Source: Euborellia annulipes (Eukaryota > Arthropoda > Insecta > Dermaptera > Anisolabididae). From it: 64,000 nt of DNA. Shown here in pieces: positions 54,546 to 64,000 of the stretch; within the stretch, counting starts at the first letter, position 1, and the number at the start of each line of letters is the position of its first letter. The notes under the pieces were generated by a model that did not search any database, was not told the origin of the DNA, and was given only the letters and a program-made list of their open reading frames with translations. The stretch is from positions 62,001 through 126,000 of the forward strand of contig JAKCPI010031605.1 of the NCBI GenBank assembly GCA_023213315.1. Reading direction: 5' to 3'. Both the position numbers and the translations under genes were made by a program.

Positions 54546-54952
54546 AAAAAAAAATTAAGATTAAAACTAATTAAGAATAGTTAAATAATTTTCGAGATGT
54601 ATATATTTGAAAAATATATTAAAAACAGTATTTAACAAATTTGTATATGGTGGGCCAAACGTCCCATGGTTCCAAAAAAAATTTTGTTTTTGATGAATTA
54701 AGAATACCTCTCTATTATTTAAGTACGTATTTTAAAATTATTTATTATTTAAATTAATTCAAAATTTGACGTTCATTTCACAGAATTTTTTGATTTTTTT
54801 TTTCAGTAATTTTATGGCAAAATTATGATTTTTTTTTGTTATTATCAAAAATTTGAAATAACTCTACAAAATTTATTTAAAAACACGCCCTTTTTCTTCC
54901 TAAAATTGTGTCCATATCCACCTCCCTAACCCCTATCGTATGTTTATAAAAA
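54546..54952. other. AT-rich sequence without recognised feature
   Basis: GGGCCAAACGTCCCATGG at about 54652-54669 resembles the inverse of CCATGGGATGTTTGGCC at 61048, suggesting a shared, unnamed repeat. Confidence 0.4.
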
Positions 54953-55018
54953 TCTGGTGTGACTGGTCGCCCAGCACAAAACTTTCTCTTACCCTTGTTA
55001 TTCGAAAGTTGAGAAAGT
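54953..55018 (-). mobile_element. Family A terminal-only remnant
   Basis: Only TCTGGTGTGACTGGTCGCCC to the middle of the 3' hairpin remains, fused directly to GAGAAAGT at the other end (66 bp). It represents an extreme internal deletion with both termini retained, flanked by A-runs. Confidence 0.65.
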
Positions 55019-57537
55019 AAAAATCATTTTACCCAAGTTTTTTTTTTTTAATTTCTCAAAAATTTTTTAATTTCGTATATCATTAACATAATTAAAGACA
55101 TAAATATTTTGATCTTAAAGTTTTTTTAGTAATCCGCTAAAATATTTATTGATCATAATTAATAATAGAAAATCATAGATTGTTTTAACAAATCCAGTCG
55201 TTTATGAAATAAGTAAAACCTTTTATAAAGGCCCTTTGTATTTGAAGACCTCTTTGTCCAAATGACTATAATTAATTCCAACCGATAAGTAGTTGAAATA
55301 TAAAATTTCTTCTCAAATAAATAATTTAAATTATGATGCTCCGATTTTATTAATTTTTTTTTTTAATCCATTTTATTTAACAAATGTTAATTTTCTTTCG
55401 AACGGATCTGTAAAAAAATTTCTTCACAATATCACTAGACTCCTTATAAAGCCGAAAGTTGTTCATATATCAGAGAGTTAAAAGGTATTTTTTACACTCT
55501 ATCACAATAAATGAAAAAAACGAAAACCCGTTTTGAGCTGCGTTATACAGGTCAAATTATTAATCATTAATTTTATGATTTTATTGCCAACTAAATTGAC
55601 TCCATTAGAAGATAATAGATGTTTGTTGAATTAATTCCGACACTTTAAATGAAAAATTGGTATTTTGTTAGATATTCTCAAATGATAAATTATTTCCAAT
55701 AATGTTATAATTATTATCTAAACGGGGCTTTCAGATGCGGGTCAATTCATTCAATTTTAAATGTCTGTATGTCTGTGAGTCCCTTTTGGCTTTTAACGAG
55801 GAAAGAATAAAAAAACAAAACAAAAACAACTAGGAAGTAAGAAATTATCAGATATGGGAAATATATTTTTTTTTTATAATAAGCTTATTTATTAAAAAAC
55901 TGTGTTTTTTTTTTTATTAGGTCTAAATTATTTAATCAAATTAGTCTTTTTTAATAGCAGGTGAATATCAAATTTCAATGATAAGTTTTTTTACTAAGAG
56001 TAGTTTCTTGTATCAGATAAAATACATTAAAGGCGGGTTATAATTTATTATTGTTAAGAATAAATTAGTAGATTGAGTAAAATTTATCAATTTAAATATT
56101 ATTATAAAATTTTAAATTATGAAAATGATTATTCATTCACCTTGAATTTTTCCTGAGCATGTATATCCTCGGTTGCAGAATTTAGAAGTATTTTACGAAC
56201 AAATAGTGACATCCCGTCCTTTAGAAGGAACTTCCCTCTCTTCGAAAGGAGTAGGCTACACGTCGGTCCCTCCTCAAACTAGGAGATCCTCCTTAGCATA
56301 GAAGAGGTTAGTTAGCTAAAAGATATCGGGTGGAACCAGAATTAAGGATTAGCTCTTCAACTAGAAATAAACGCAGGATGAGGAGTTAGAGATCGGAAAT
56401 AATGTAACTTTACGGGATGCCAGTAGATGGCTACGACTAGAGGCCGGTTGGGTTTGAGGTGTGTCTTCTGTGATGAAGTAAACGGGGATCTCGGTAGGAA
56501 TTTCAAAAAATAAAAATTCGAATATTTCGCCTTGGATCATTTCCTTATGCCTTTTTTCATTAATGTAAATTAGAAATCAAATTACAACATATAATACCCA
56601 AGGCCTATTCCTGCCTGCAATCTTATCATTAATGAATAGTAGTATAATTTACACATTTTGTCCTGCATTCTGTTCGTTTCATTTTTGCAAAACCTTTTAA
56701 CCAAGATAGGATGCACTTTTTACAATGGCAAGTAAACGAACAAACTATTAAGTGTGTAAAATATAATGAGTTTTTACTAAAGAAATTTATGATTTTATAT
56801 TAGGTGGTGGCCAATCCCTAAATTCACTCGTTGTGAGTTCTTAATATTAACATATTATTGCCTATAAAGTTAAATAAAAAATTCCTCAAGATTGTTTTAT
56901 ATACTTATATAGAAATTTTTTATTAAAACAAAATTATATAAGTTTACAGTATTTTATTAATTCGTATAAATATTTGAGTAAGATTAAATTTTTAACTTTT
57001 AGCTGATGATTCTTCCTTTTAATTATATACAGCTATACTCGAGTTAATAATAATAATATATGTTTATTTCATATAATAATTTACCAATTTTATTATCATA
57101 TCCTTTGAAAAAGACCGTTTAAAATTGAATCCCTGGAAATTAATTTTTTCACCCGTATACCTTAAATGTCTTGTTTGTGGTCCTCCATTCGATTGTGCAT
57201 ATGCATATTTTAATAAAATAGGAACCCCGCTGAGACATTCTTATTTTGACCCGGATATTTAATATTTTTTTTATGGCCAATTTTAATTAATATTTATATG
57301 ATCTGAGATGACCCTTTAGTACCGGTCTCCCGCCTTCCCACTCCTTAAATTTTTCTAGATGCCCGTCAAGTGTGAGACCGGAACATGATTTAGATGCCAT
57401 ATCGGTTGACCCTCCACTTCCGATTGCCTCTGTCTGTATGTCTGTTTGTCCGTCTTTCCGCAGGAAGGTCAAATAGCCAGGCTTATAAATTTACAAGGAA
57501 AATTTTCCTCTGACTTTATATTATTAATAAAGAAAAA
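55019..57537. other. Mostly AT-rich; 56190-56500 unexplained
   Basis: The interval 56190-56500 has higher GC, a GTCCTTTAGAAGGAAC hairpin and AGTAGATGGCTACGAC, but no open frame and no match elsewhere in the window. 57300-57475 is also GC-richer, with a TGTCTGTATGTCTGTTTGTC tract. No genes are recognised. Confidence 0.35.
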
Positions 57538-57811
57538 TCTGGTGTGACTGGTCGCACAGCACACTCTTCGGCAAGAAAAAGTTGTGTACTGTGCTGTCTT
57601 TTGTCTTGTGAATTAAACTATTGTATTTAGTTGTCCTTAGCACCTAAGTGCCAAACTTGACCACGCGATTGATACCATAGATGGCGTTGAACCACGAATG
57701 CTTCCATATCAGCAGGGCCGTTCCTGGCGGGCGTGCACTCCGTGCCAGCACGGAGGCGCCAGTCCCAAAGGGCGCCGGTGGCGCCTTCCAAAGGAAGGCG
57801 AAGACGAAAAG

Positions 57812-57885
57812 CCAAAGGGCGACGGAGGCGCAAAGCCAAAGGGCGACGGAGGCGCAAAGCCAAAGGGCGACGGAGGCGCCTTCCA
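57812..57885 (+). repeat. 24-bp tandem repeat near the hAT left end
   Basis: The unit GGCGACGGAGGCGCAAAGCC plus AAAG is repeated three times with near identity and degenerate copies either side. It is GC-rich in an AT-rich region. Because 24 is a multiple of three, all frames stay open and give repetitive ORFs on both strands (57627-58097), which are not evidence for a protein. Confidence 0.85.
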
Positions 57886-57939
57886 AAGGACGGCGGAGAC
57901 TCAAAGCCAAAGGGCATTTTCGTGCCTGGGTCCTTGGTC

Positions 57940-58005
57940 CGTCGCAAGTAAGAAAAATTTATTTCAAAAGAATTGGCTGCCAATCATTTGAAATAATTGG
58001 CGTAA
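57940..58005 (+). mobile_element. SINE S2 body fragment
   Basis: AAAAATTTATTTCAAAAGAA and TTGGCTGCCAATCATTTGAA match the S2 body. It lies inside the hAT element. Confidence 0.6.
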
Positions 58006-59151
58006 CTATATTGAATGGCGCCCCTGCGGGTACAAGAATGTCGCCCCCCTCCAAAAAAAAAAAAAAAAAAAAATTGTTAAATAAATGTAAATTTTAAATA
58101 GCTTTTTTATTTAAAAAAATAAAAGGGGAATGAATGACTTCCCCGAGACTTTCTCGTATATTCTGTCCGACCGTCCGTCCGTCTGTACACAAAAAAAGTA
58201 CGGCCTGAGCTAAAGGTCGTAGAAAAATAATACTTACATATACCGATTCAGCATAAAAAACTGGTCCAGGGAAAAATACGTTTTGGTTGCTAGCACTTCC
58301 GGTTTTTTAAATATTTAACATTTTTTAATTTTACATTTGGGTCATTCCACGTCAGTTCAACCAGGCCATTTCACCCAAAATCTCAGATATTTATGAAACT
58401 TGGTATGTTTGTTCTATGTATAGAGATAAGTAACAGCACCAAATTTCAATTTTTTATCTCACTTAGTTTTCGAGTTATGGCACTTAAAGTTTTTATTTTT
58501 TCACCTTACTCGGCTTGGCTAATGTCAAACAAAATGCGACATGGAAGAGAAAATAATTTCTCATTTATTTATTTGACCACCAATCTAGATGAAATTTTTA
58601 TGGTAGGTTCTTTAAACAATAAGGAATTAGAAAAAAATATATCACGAATCTAAGTTAATCCTAAAATATAAAAAAAATTAAGAATAAAAAAATTCATATT
58701 GTTGATTTTTTTTTAGTTTTGAAAACACAAACATGGCTTAGCGCTAAAGCCAATATCTCCAAAAGGGAATGAGATATTCAAGAAATTTTTTTTTCTAAAT
58801 AACACTGTGCAACAAGAAAAAAAGCCCCGAGAAAATTCCTTCAGATTCTTAAGTAAAATGACCTCCTGAATCCAAATATGACCTTCGTTTTCCCCCAGGA
58901 CGTACCGTTTTCGGGGGGTAGCCCCCAATTTATTTCCACCCCTTTTCGTTAATTATAGGGCCACGAAAAAAATTTGGAGGGATGAAAAGGAATATTTTAG
59001 CCTTAACATTTCTTCAGAAGGTCTAGAGAAGTGAAAAGTTAAAAAACATTAACATTTGAATCCAAGGGGGGGATGTGGGGGAGGATTTTGTCCCTTAAAA
59101 TGGAAAAAATCATTAAAAATGATCAATTTTTTCTGATTTTTCCCAATTTTT

Positions 59152-59817
59152 ACTTTCTCTTACCTATGTATATATGTAATATATATATAGAGAGAAAGTA
59201 TTGGTTTCATGTCAAAAATTCGATGTCGAGATTTTGATGGATCTTCACATTTTGAGGTCCCCTGAATCCAAAAAAGTGGTTTTCGCGACATGGTCTGTCT
59301 GTGGGTGGGTGTGTGGGTGGGTGTGTCTGTGTTCACTTTTAAGCATGAAGGAATTGAGCTATGAGGCTGAAATTTTATATATAAGTTAAACACCCCCCGG
59401 GACCGGAAAAATAAGCTTTTAATCAAAATTGGCCAAAGAGTACTAGTACTTTACTGATGTACTTTTTCAGTTTTTTTCGATTTTCTCAAAATTCGCTCTA
59501 ACGATTTTGATTAAAATTCAAAAATCAATTATTTTTTAGATGCTCTTTCAAATGTATATTCTCGTTTTGCCCTCAAAATTGTTTGAAGACCACTTTACTC
59601 TTGCACTCCATAGAAAAGATAGGAGAAATGGTTGCCATGGTAACAAAATATAAATATTTTCCCATACTTATAAATTTTACATCTGAATTCAAATATTCCC
59701 TACTGCCGGGAACTAAATACATGTCGACACAAAAAATCTGGTGTGACAAGCACAGTACACAACTTTCGATTACCGAAGGTAAGAGAAAGTTGTGTGCTGT
59801 GCGCCAGTCACACCAGA
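59152..59817 (+). mobile_element. Family A element, full length, with paired empty site
   Basis: A complete 666-bp copy with 5' hairpin, (GGGT)/(GTGT) tract at 59302-59332 and full 3' hairpin. It is inserted in CCCAATTTTTT^CACTGATT, whose unfilled version is seen inverted at about 61450-61475. The T-run is present on both sides of the element. Confidence 0.9.
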
Positions 59818-59937
59818 TTTTTTCACTGATTTTCTACATATTCCAGCTGACAGACCCACCACACCCTTCCTTAAACATCCCTCAACTAAAAAAAAATAGC
59901 TAAATATTTTTCGAGATCTATTATTTGAAAAAGATAA

Positions 59938-60966
59938 AGGCGGCCATACACGGCAGGTCCAAAATCCAAATTGGCCCGGCACCGATCCAAAACTCGCCGT
60001 GTATGGGGAAACCGAGTTGGCTCGGCGACCGTTAGTTGGCTCTGTTGGATTTCCATCCGAGCCAAAATCCACAGAGCCAAGTCCACGAGCCTTGGATTTG
60101 TCCTCGCCGTGTATGGCAGTTCACCGAGCCAAGCCAAAACTTGTGCAGCGTTGCCAGATTCATATTTATTTTTTTTAGATACTTTTGATATTTTTTTTAA
60201 ATTTTCTGAAGAGATCTTAATTAGGATAATTATTTAAATATTTTTTAAATCATTTTTTTTTAATAAAATTTTGAAAAAGTACTAAAATTAAGATAATTAT
60301 GAGTGACATGTCATTTGTTGGGGGAAGTTCAAATGATCATTCATACCGCATTTTTCGGGGCAATTTTGCATTTTGATTCAATGACCCACAAAATGTCCTA
60401 CATTTAATTTGTAACCGTTTCTTCACTTGTGTTTAAGATTTAAATAAAAATTTTCAATTTTTAAAAATTATTTAAATTATTTATGATATGAAAGATGACA
60501 TTATATTGTATATATATATATTTTTATGCAATTTTTCATTTTGTTCTATTAAACCAAATTCTATTTCAAAAAAGGCAAAGATGTAACGAGCTACAAAAGG
60601 TTGTTTTTCCTTCTATAAAGGATTTAAATAAACATTTTTTATTTATTATTTATATGGTGACATATTTTCTGATATTTTTAAACAATTTTTTGTCTTATTA
60701 AACAAAATCATTTAATAAATTCTATTTGTTTTTCTTGTTGTATCTTCCTTATAAAAAAATATATATTTTTTTGGCATTTTTATTTTGTTGTATTAGGCAC
60801 CGATTTGACAATTTACTAAGAGACTAACCTTTATTTACTCTTAAATGTCAAATTTCAAACGGGCCTGCTTGGCTCGGCCGTGTATGACCCCCTATTTTGG
60901 ATCGGTCGAAAAATGGACTCGCACAAATTGGCTCGGTCTAAATGGACCTGCCGTGTATGGCCGCCT
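59938..60966. mobile_element. 1-kb TIR element, AGGCGGCCATACACGG type
   Basis: Perfect inverted ends of at least 23 bp start AGGCGGCCATACACGGCAGG, with 3-bp TAA on both sides (59935-59937 and 60967-60969). The subterminal regions repeat GCCGTGTATGG and TTGGCTCGG motifs. The AT-rich interior encodes nothing recognisable. A 3-bp TAA duplication is compatible with PIF/Harbinger, but this assignment is tentative. Confidence 0.75.
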
Positions 60967-61927
60967 TAATAGTATTCAAAATACCTCGATTCGGACTTTA
61001 ACTGAGTCATAGATATATTTAACAAGACATGTGAGTGTCCGGGGGCCATGGGATGTTTGGCCTCATCAATAAAGAACACTCACATGTCTTGTTAAATAAA
61101 AAAAAATATATAGGACAAAGCGGGTGGGGTGTGGGCGATTCCGAAGCCCTTGCAAGAAGAATTTTTTTCAATTATTGACAAGAAATAATTTCTACCCCTT
61201 TAGATAAAATTTGGAAATATTGAAGGACATAGAAGAATTCGTATATTTAAGTTTAAATTTGTAAAGATCAGCCCAAAAAAGTGATCCGCATATTTGCCAA
61301 TTTGACCAACTGACCTGTGAATCTTCCATCTTCTTGCAAGGACTTTGGAATCGCCCACAGCCCATCCGCTTTATCCAATATATTTTTTTTTAGTTGAGGG
61401 ATGTTTACGGAAGGGTGAGATGGGTCTGTCCGCTGGAATATGTAGAAAATCAGTGAAAAAATTGGGAAAAATCAGAAAAAATCGATCATTTTTAATGATT
61501 TTTTTGCATTTTAAGGGACAAAATCCTCCCCCACATCCCCCCCCTTGGAACCAAATGTTAATGTTTTTTAACTTTTCACTTCTCTAGACCTTCTGAAGAA
61601 ATGTTAAGGTTAAAATATTGTTTTCCATCCCTCCAAATTTTTTTCGTGGCCCTATAATTAACGAAAAGGGGTGGAAATAAGTAGGGGGCTACCTCCCGAA
61701 AACGGTACGTGCTGGGGGAAAACGAAAGTCATATTTGGATTCAGGAGGTCATTTTACTTAAGAATCTGAAGGAATTTTCTCGGGACCAGAAAAAAGTTTC
61801 ATTTTGTTGCACAGTATAATCTACATGAAATGGGCTTTAATTTAGCAAAATAAAATTATAAAATATAATTTGTTCCCTCTATTTCTAAAGTTCATTACAA
61901 GTTTCAATATATAGTTTTACATGTTAA

Positions 61928-62275
61928 AAAGGCTTCAAGGGCAAAATGAAAATATACATTTTAAAGAGCATCTAAAAAATAATTGATTTATGAATTTTAA
62001 TAAAAATCGTTGGAGCGAATTTTGAGAAAATTGAAAAAAAAAACTGAAAAAGTACATCAGTAAAGTACTAGTACTTTTTGGCCGATTTTGTTCAAAAGCT
62101 TATTTTGAGTGTCCGAAAGGGTGCCTAACTTAAATATAAAATTTCAACCTCCTATCTCAATCCTTTTATGCTTTCATTTAAACAATGTGTTTTCCTCTGT
62201 GTTCAGTAATAAGCAGCACACACACACAGAGTTCATTTGAAATCATGAAAGAATTGAGCTAGGAGGTAATTTGAA
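61928..62275 (-). mobile_element. Family A fragment inside the hAT element
   Basis: GGCTTCAAGGGCAAAATGAA to CAACCTCCTATCTCAATCC matches the family A middle. Both hairpin ends are missing. Confidence 0.65.
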
Positions 62276-62534
62276 TAAAAAAATATTTTTTTATTAATGA
62301 ATATTTTTTTATTTTCCTTCTCTATGAAAAAGAGGATAGTGATAGTTCGCGTGGAGGAAAGAAAGAATTATCAAAATCAAAGCTACCGTAGCATTCGCCA
62401 AACTTGAAAATCACTACACTAATCACTTAAAAAAAATTTTTTTTCATAATTTAGTTGGGGGGGGGGGGGCGCCAAAAATGACCTGGCACGGAGGCGACAA
62501 CTTACCCAGGAACGGCCCTGCATATCAGTAAATT

Positions 62535-62950
62535 GTGCTTCAAACAATTTTCACGAAAGTTTCATTGATATTCTTTCTAAAAAACATCTAAAAAATGGTT
62601 GATTTATGAATTTTAATCAATATCGTTTGAGCGAATTTTGAGGAAATCGAAAAAAATTGAAAAAGTACATCAATAAAGTGTACTTCAAACGATTTCCACG
62701 AAAAACTTCAATTATATACTTTTTAAAGCCCATCTAAAAAATAGTTGATTTATGAATTTTAATCAAAATCGTTTGAGCGAATTTTGAGAAAATCGAAAAA
62801 AATTGAAAAATTACTTCAATAAAATGTACTTCAAACGATTTCCACGAAAAACTTCAATTATATACTTTTAAAAGAGCATCTAAAAAATAGTTGATTTATG
62901 AATTTTAATCAAAATCGTTGCAGCGAATTTTGAGAAAATCGAAAAAAAAA
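62535..62950 (-). repeat. 146-bp internal tandem duplication in family A
   Basis: GTGCTTCAAACAATTTTCAC, then GTGTACTTCAAACGATTTCC (62678) and TGTACTTCAAACGATTTCCA (62825) each start a unit containing AATAGTTGATTTATGAATTT and GAGCGAATTTTGAG. About 2.7 units are present; other family A copies have this segment once. Confidence 0.8.
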
Positions 62951-63203
62951 ACTTTTTAGTCAATTTTGTTCAAAAGCACATTAGGGGGGATGCCTAACTT
63001 AAATATAAAATTTCAAGTTCGTATCTCTTTGAGTTCGTGAGATATTTTTGTTTACATGCAGGCAGACCAATTTGCGGGGCCCACTTTTTTGAACTCAGGG
63101 ACCTCAAAACGTGTATATCCATCAAAATCTCGACGAATTTTTAATATGATCGCAATTGCAAAACTTTTTCTCTATATATTTAATATATAGGGTAAGAGAA
63201 AGT

Positions 63204-63819
63204 AAAAATATTACTAAATAAAGAAGGTATTATTTTGAGAGTCAGTTTCGGGATCCTATCGTCATTGTGCAAATATCTGCTCTTTCAAGGTAGCCTATAG
63301 TAAAAACAACACCTCTCTCTCCTTCTCTCTTCAGACAGACATTTGCATTCAAAAAGTTGGAAATAAATAAATCCCGGCAGCCTGTTCCTCTTCATATGCA
63401 GCCAAACCAGCCACCCCCCCCCCCCCTCCGCTTCTCTCTCTCGGGGACCAATTAGGCCGACCACTCTTTTTTTGTTTTTGTATATTTTGTTTTCCCGTCC
63501 GCAGCTCATTATAACCCAAACTTCTGAACATGAAAAGATAAGAATTTATTTATTAAAAAAAAAAAAAATATTATTTTTTTACCATTTTATAAATATTTCA
63601 AATAGTCTTTGAGTTAATATTTATCACCGACATTTGGGTATTTGATTTATTAATAAAATTTATAAAAGGTCCCCCAAATAAGATACTTGTCTTCAGAAAG
63701 AAAAGAACTCAAAAAATGTATATAAAAAAAATCTCAAAAAAAAAAAATTAAAAATTTTATAAAAGATTTATTTATTCTATTAATATTCTAAAAAGTACTG
63801 ATCAAGTATTAACTAGTAT
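63204..63819. other. Sequence without recognised feature
   Basis: A C-run and CT-rich tract lie at 63412-63442. ORFs at 63285-63531 are low complexity. No repeat family was recognised. Confidence 0.45.
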
Positions 63820-64000
63820 CAGGGGCGCCGGAACGAATTTGAATCAGGGGGGGGGCAAAAAATTTTTTTTTAGAAAATTAAAATAATTTAATATGTTTAA
63901 ATAGTATAAAACAAAAACAAATCTACTATAAAACTTTAAAAATTTTAAATAAAATCACAATTTTTATAAAATTAAAATTTTTAAAAATTTGGTAGTGATT
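63820..64000. mobile_element. Possible left end of a hAT-type element, cut by window edge
   Basis: CAGGGGCGCCGGAACGA followed by a G-run (63848-63855) has the CAGGGGCG start and inner poly-G seen in the hAT MITEs of this window. The other terminus and any 8-bp duplication lie beyond the window. Confidence 0.4.

Larger units (their letters stand above)
58805..61817. repeat. Long inverted repeat inside the hAT element
   Basis: Left arm 58805-59151 plus 59818-59895, right arm 61385-61817: matched strings include CTTCAGATTCTTAAGTAAAA with its complement and GACGTACCGTTTTCGG with CCGAAAACGGTACGTGC. The left arm is interrupted by a family A insertion; the right arm shows the uninterrupted site. 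The loop contains the 1-kb TIR element and small palindromes at 61016-61098 and about 61097-61380. Confidence 0.85.
57713..62520. mobile_element. 4.8-kb composite hAT-type element
   Basis: The terminal inverted repeat CAGGGCCGTTCCTGG is exact at both ends, with related subterminal GCACGGAGGCG motifs, and an exact 8-bp duplication CATATCAG lies at 57705-57712 and 62521-62528. The size would suit an autonomous hAT transposon, but no transposase ORF is visible. The interior is instead a 24-bp tandem repeat, an S2 fragment, a long inverted repeat, a family A copy, a 1-kb TIR element and a further family A fragment. Confidence 0.85.
57538..63203 (-). mobile_element. Family A element split by a 4.8-kb hAT element
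   Basis: The 3' hairpin (diverged) starts at 57538 and the sequence continues to 57712, then resumes at 62521 after the hAT insertion (TAAATTGTGCTTCAAACAAT) and ends with GGTAAGAGAAAGT at 63203. The resumed part contains a tandem internal duplication of about 146 bp (62535-62950), in which GTACTTCAAACGATTTCCAC recurs. Confidence 0.75.

Noticed and set aside
57627..58097. Repetitive ORFs on both strands up to 138 codons (QRATEAQS-like repeats)
   Set aside because: They arise from a GC-rich 24-bp tandem repeat, which keeps all frames open; the region is the end of a hAT element.
58340..58660. Possible viral or domesticated gene fragment (86-codon ORF)
   Set aside because: No recognisable motif; the sequence lies inside the composite hAT element and reads as non-coding AT-rich DNA.

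Overview
The window is gene-poor, AT-rich, repeat-dense nuclear DNA from an animal, most likely an invertebrate. Pointers are pol III-type tRNA-derived SINEs, hAT-, pogo- and mariner-type non-autonomous DNA transposons, hammerhead-bearing retroposon remnants and abundant microsatellites. I cannot place it in a phylum; an arthropod is only a guess. I found no convincing protein-coding gene. All ORFs are short, low-complexity or lie inside repeats, and none matches a protein family I recognise. No rRNA gene, functional tRNA, CRISPR array or prokaryotic operon is present.

The dominant component is one dispersed family, called family A here, with roughly 30 full or partial copies on both strands (for example 13129-13799, 35594-36296, 37316-37989, 50844-51503, 59152-59817). 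A full copy is about 660-700 bp. It begins ACTTTCTCTTACC with a terminal hairpin, has a variable microsatellite near the 5' end, and ends in a near-perfect hairpin of about 33-bp arms finishing CACACCAGA. The 5' start recurs inverted inside the 3' hairpin. Two filled/empty site pairs inside the window show insertion into T-runs with no other target duplication. This architecture resembles Helentron-associated (HINE/DINE-1-like) elements. A long subfamily of about 1.0 kb is at 24627-25650 and 50371-52055, the second copy split by a nested short copy.

A second theme is a set of palindromic insertions carrying hammerhead ribozyme motifs (CUGANGA, stem-loop, GAAA, short self-complementary stem III) on both arms. 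The clearest are at 2036-2541 and 38554-38882, with decayed relatives near 7.5, 34.2, 42, 44, 47.1, 47.5 and 54.4 kb. Two have perfect 13- and 15-bp target duplications. They fit remnants of Penelope-like retroelements or a related non-autonomous retroposon.

Third, hAT-type elements with 8-bp duplications occur at 2659-2772, 18691-18954, 22010-22262, 30108-30271, 33520-33802, and as a 4.8-kb composite at 57713-62520. The composite interrupts a family A copy and itself contains a long inverted repeat, another family A copy and a 1-kb terminal-inverted-repeat element. Two tRNA-derived SINE families (S1, S2) are scattered throughout.

Region by region: 0-8 kb has family A fragments, a hammerhead palindrome, a pogo-like element and a second palindrome with a nested MITE. 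8-19 kb is mostly plain AT-rich DNA with an S1 SINE, one intact family A copy, a six-unit 99-bp minisatellite and a large palindrome. 18-39 kb is dense in family A, hAT MITEs, SINEs and palindromes. 39-48 kb holds further inverted repeats. 48-57 kb includes the nested long/short family A pair and several unexplained non-coding blocks. 57-64 kb is the composite hAT element and the rest of its family A host.
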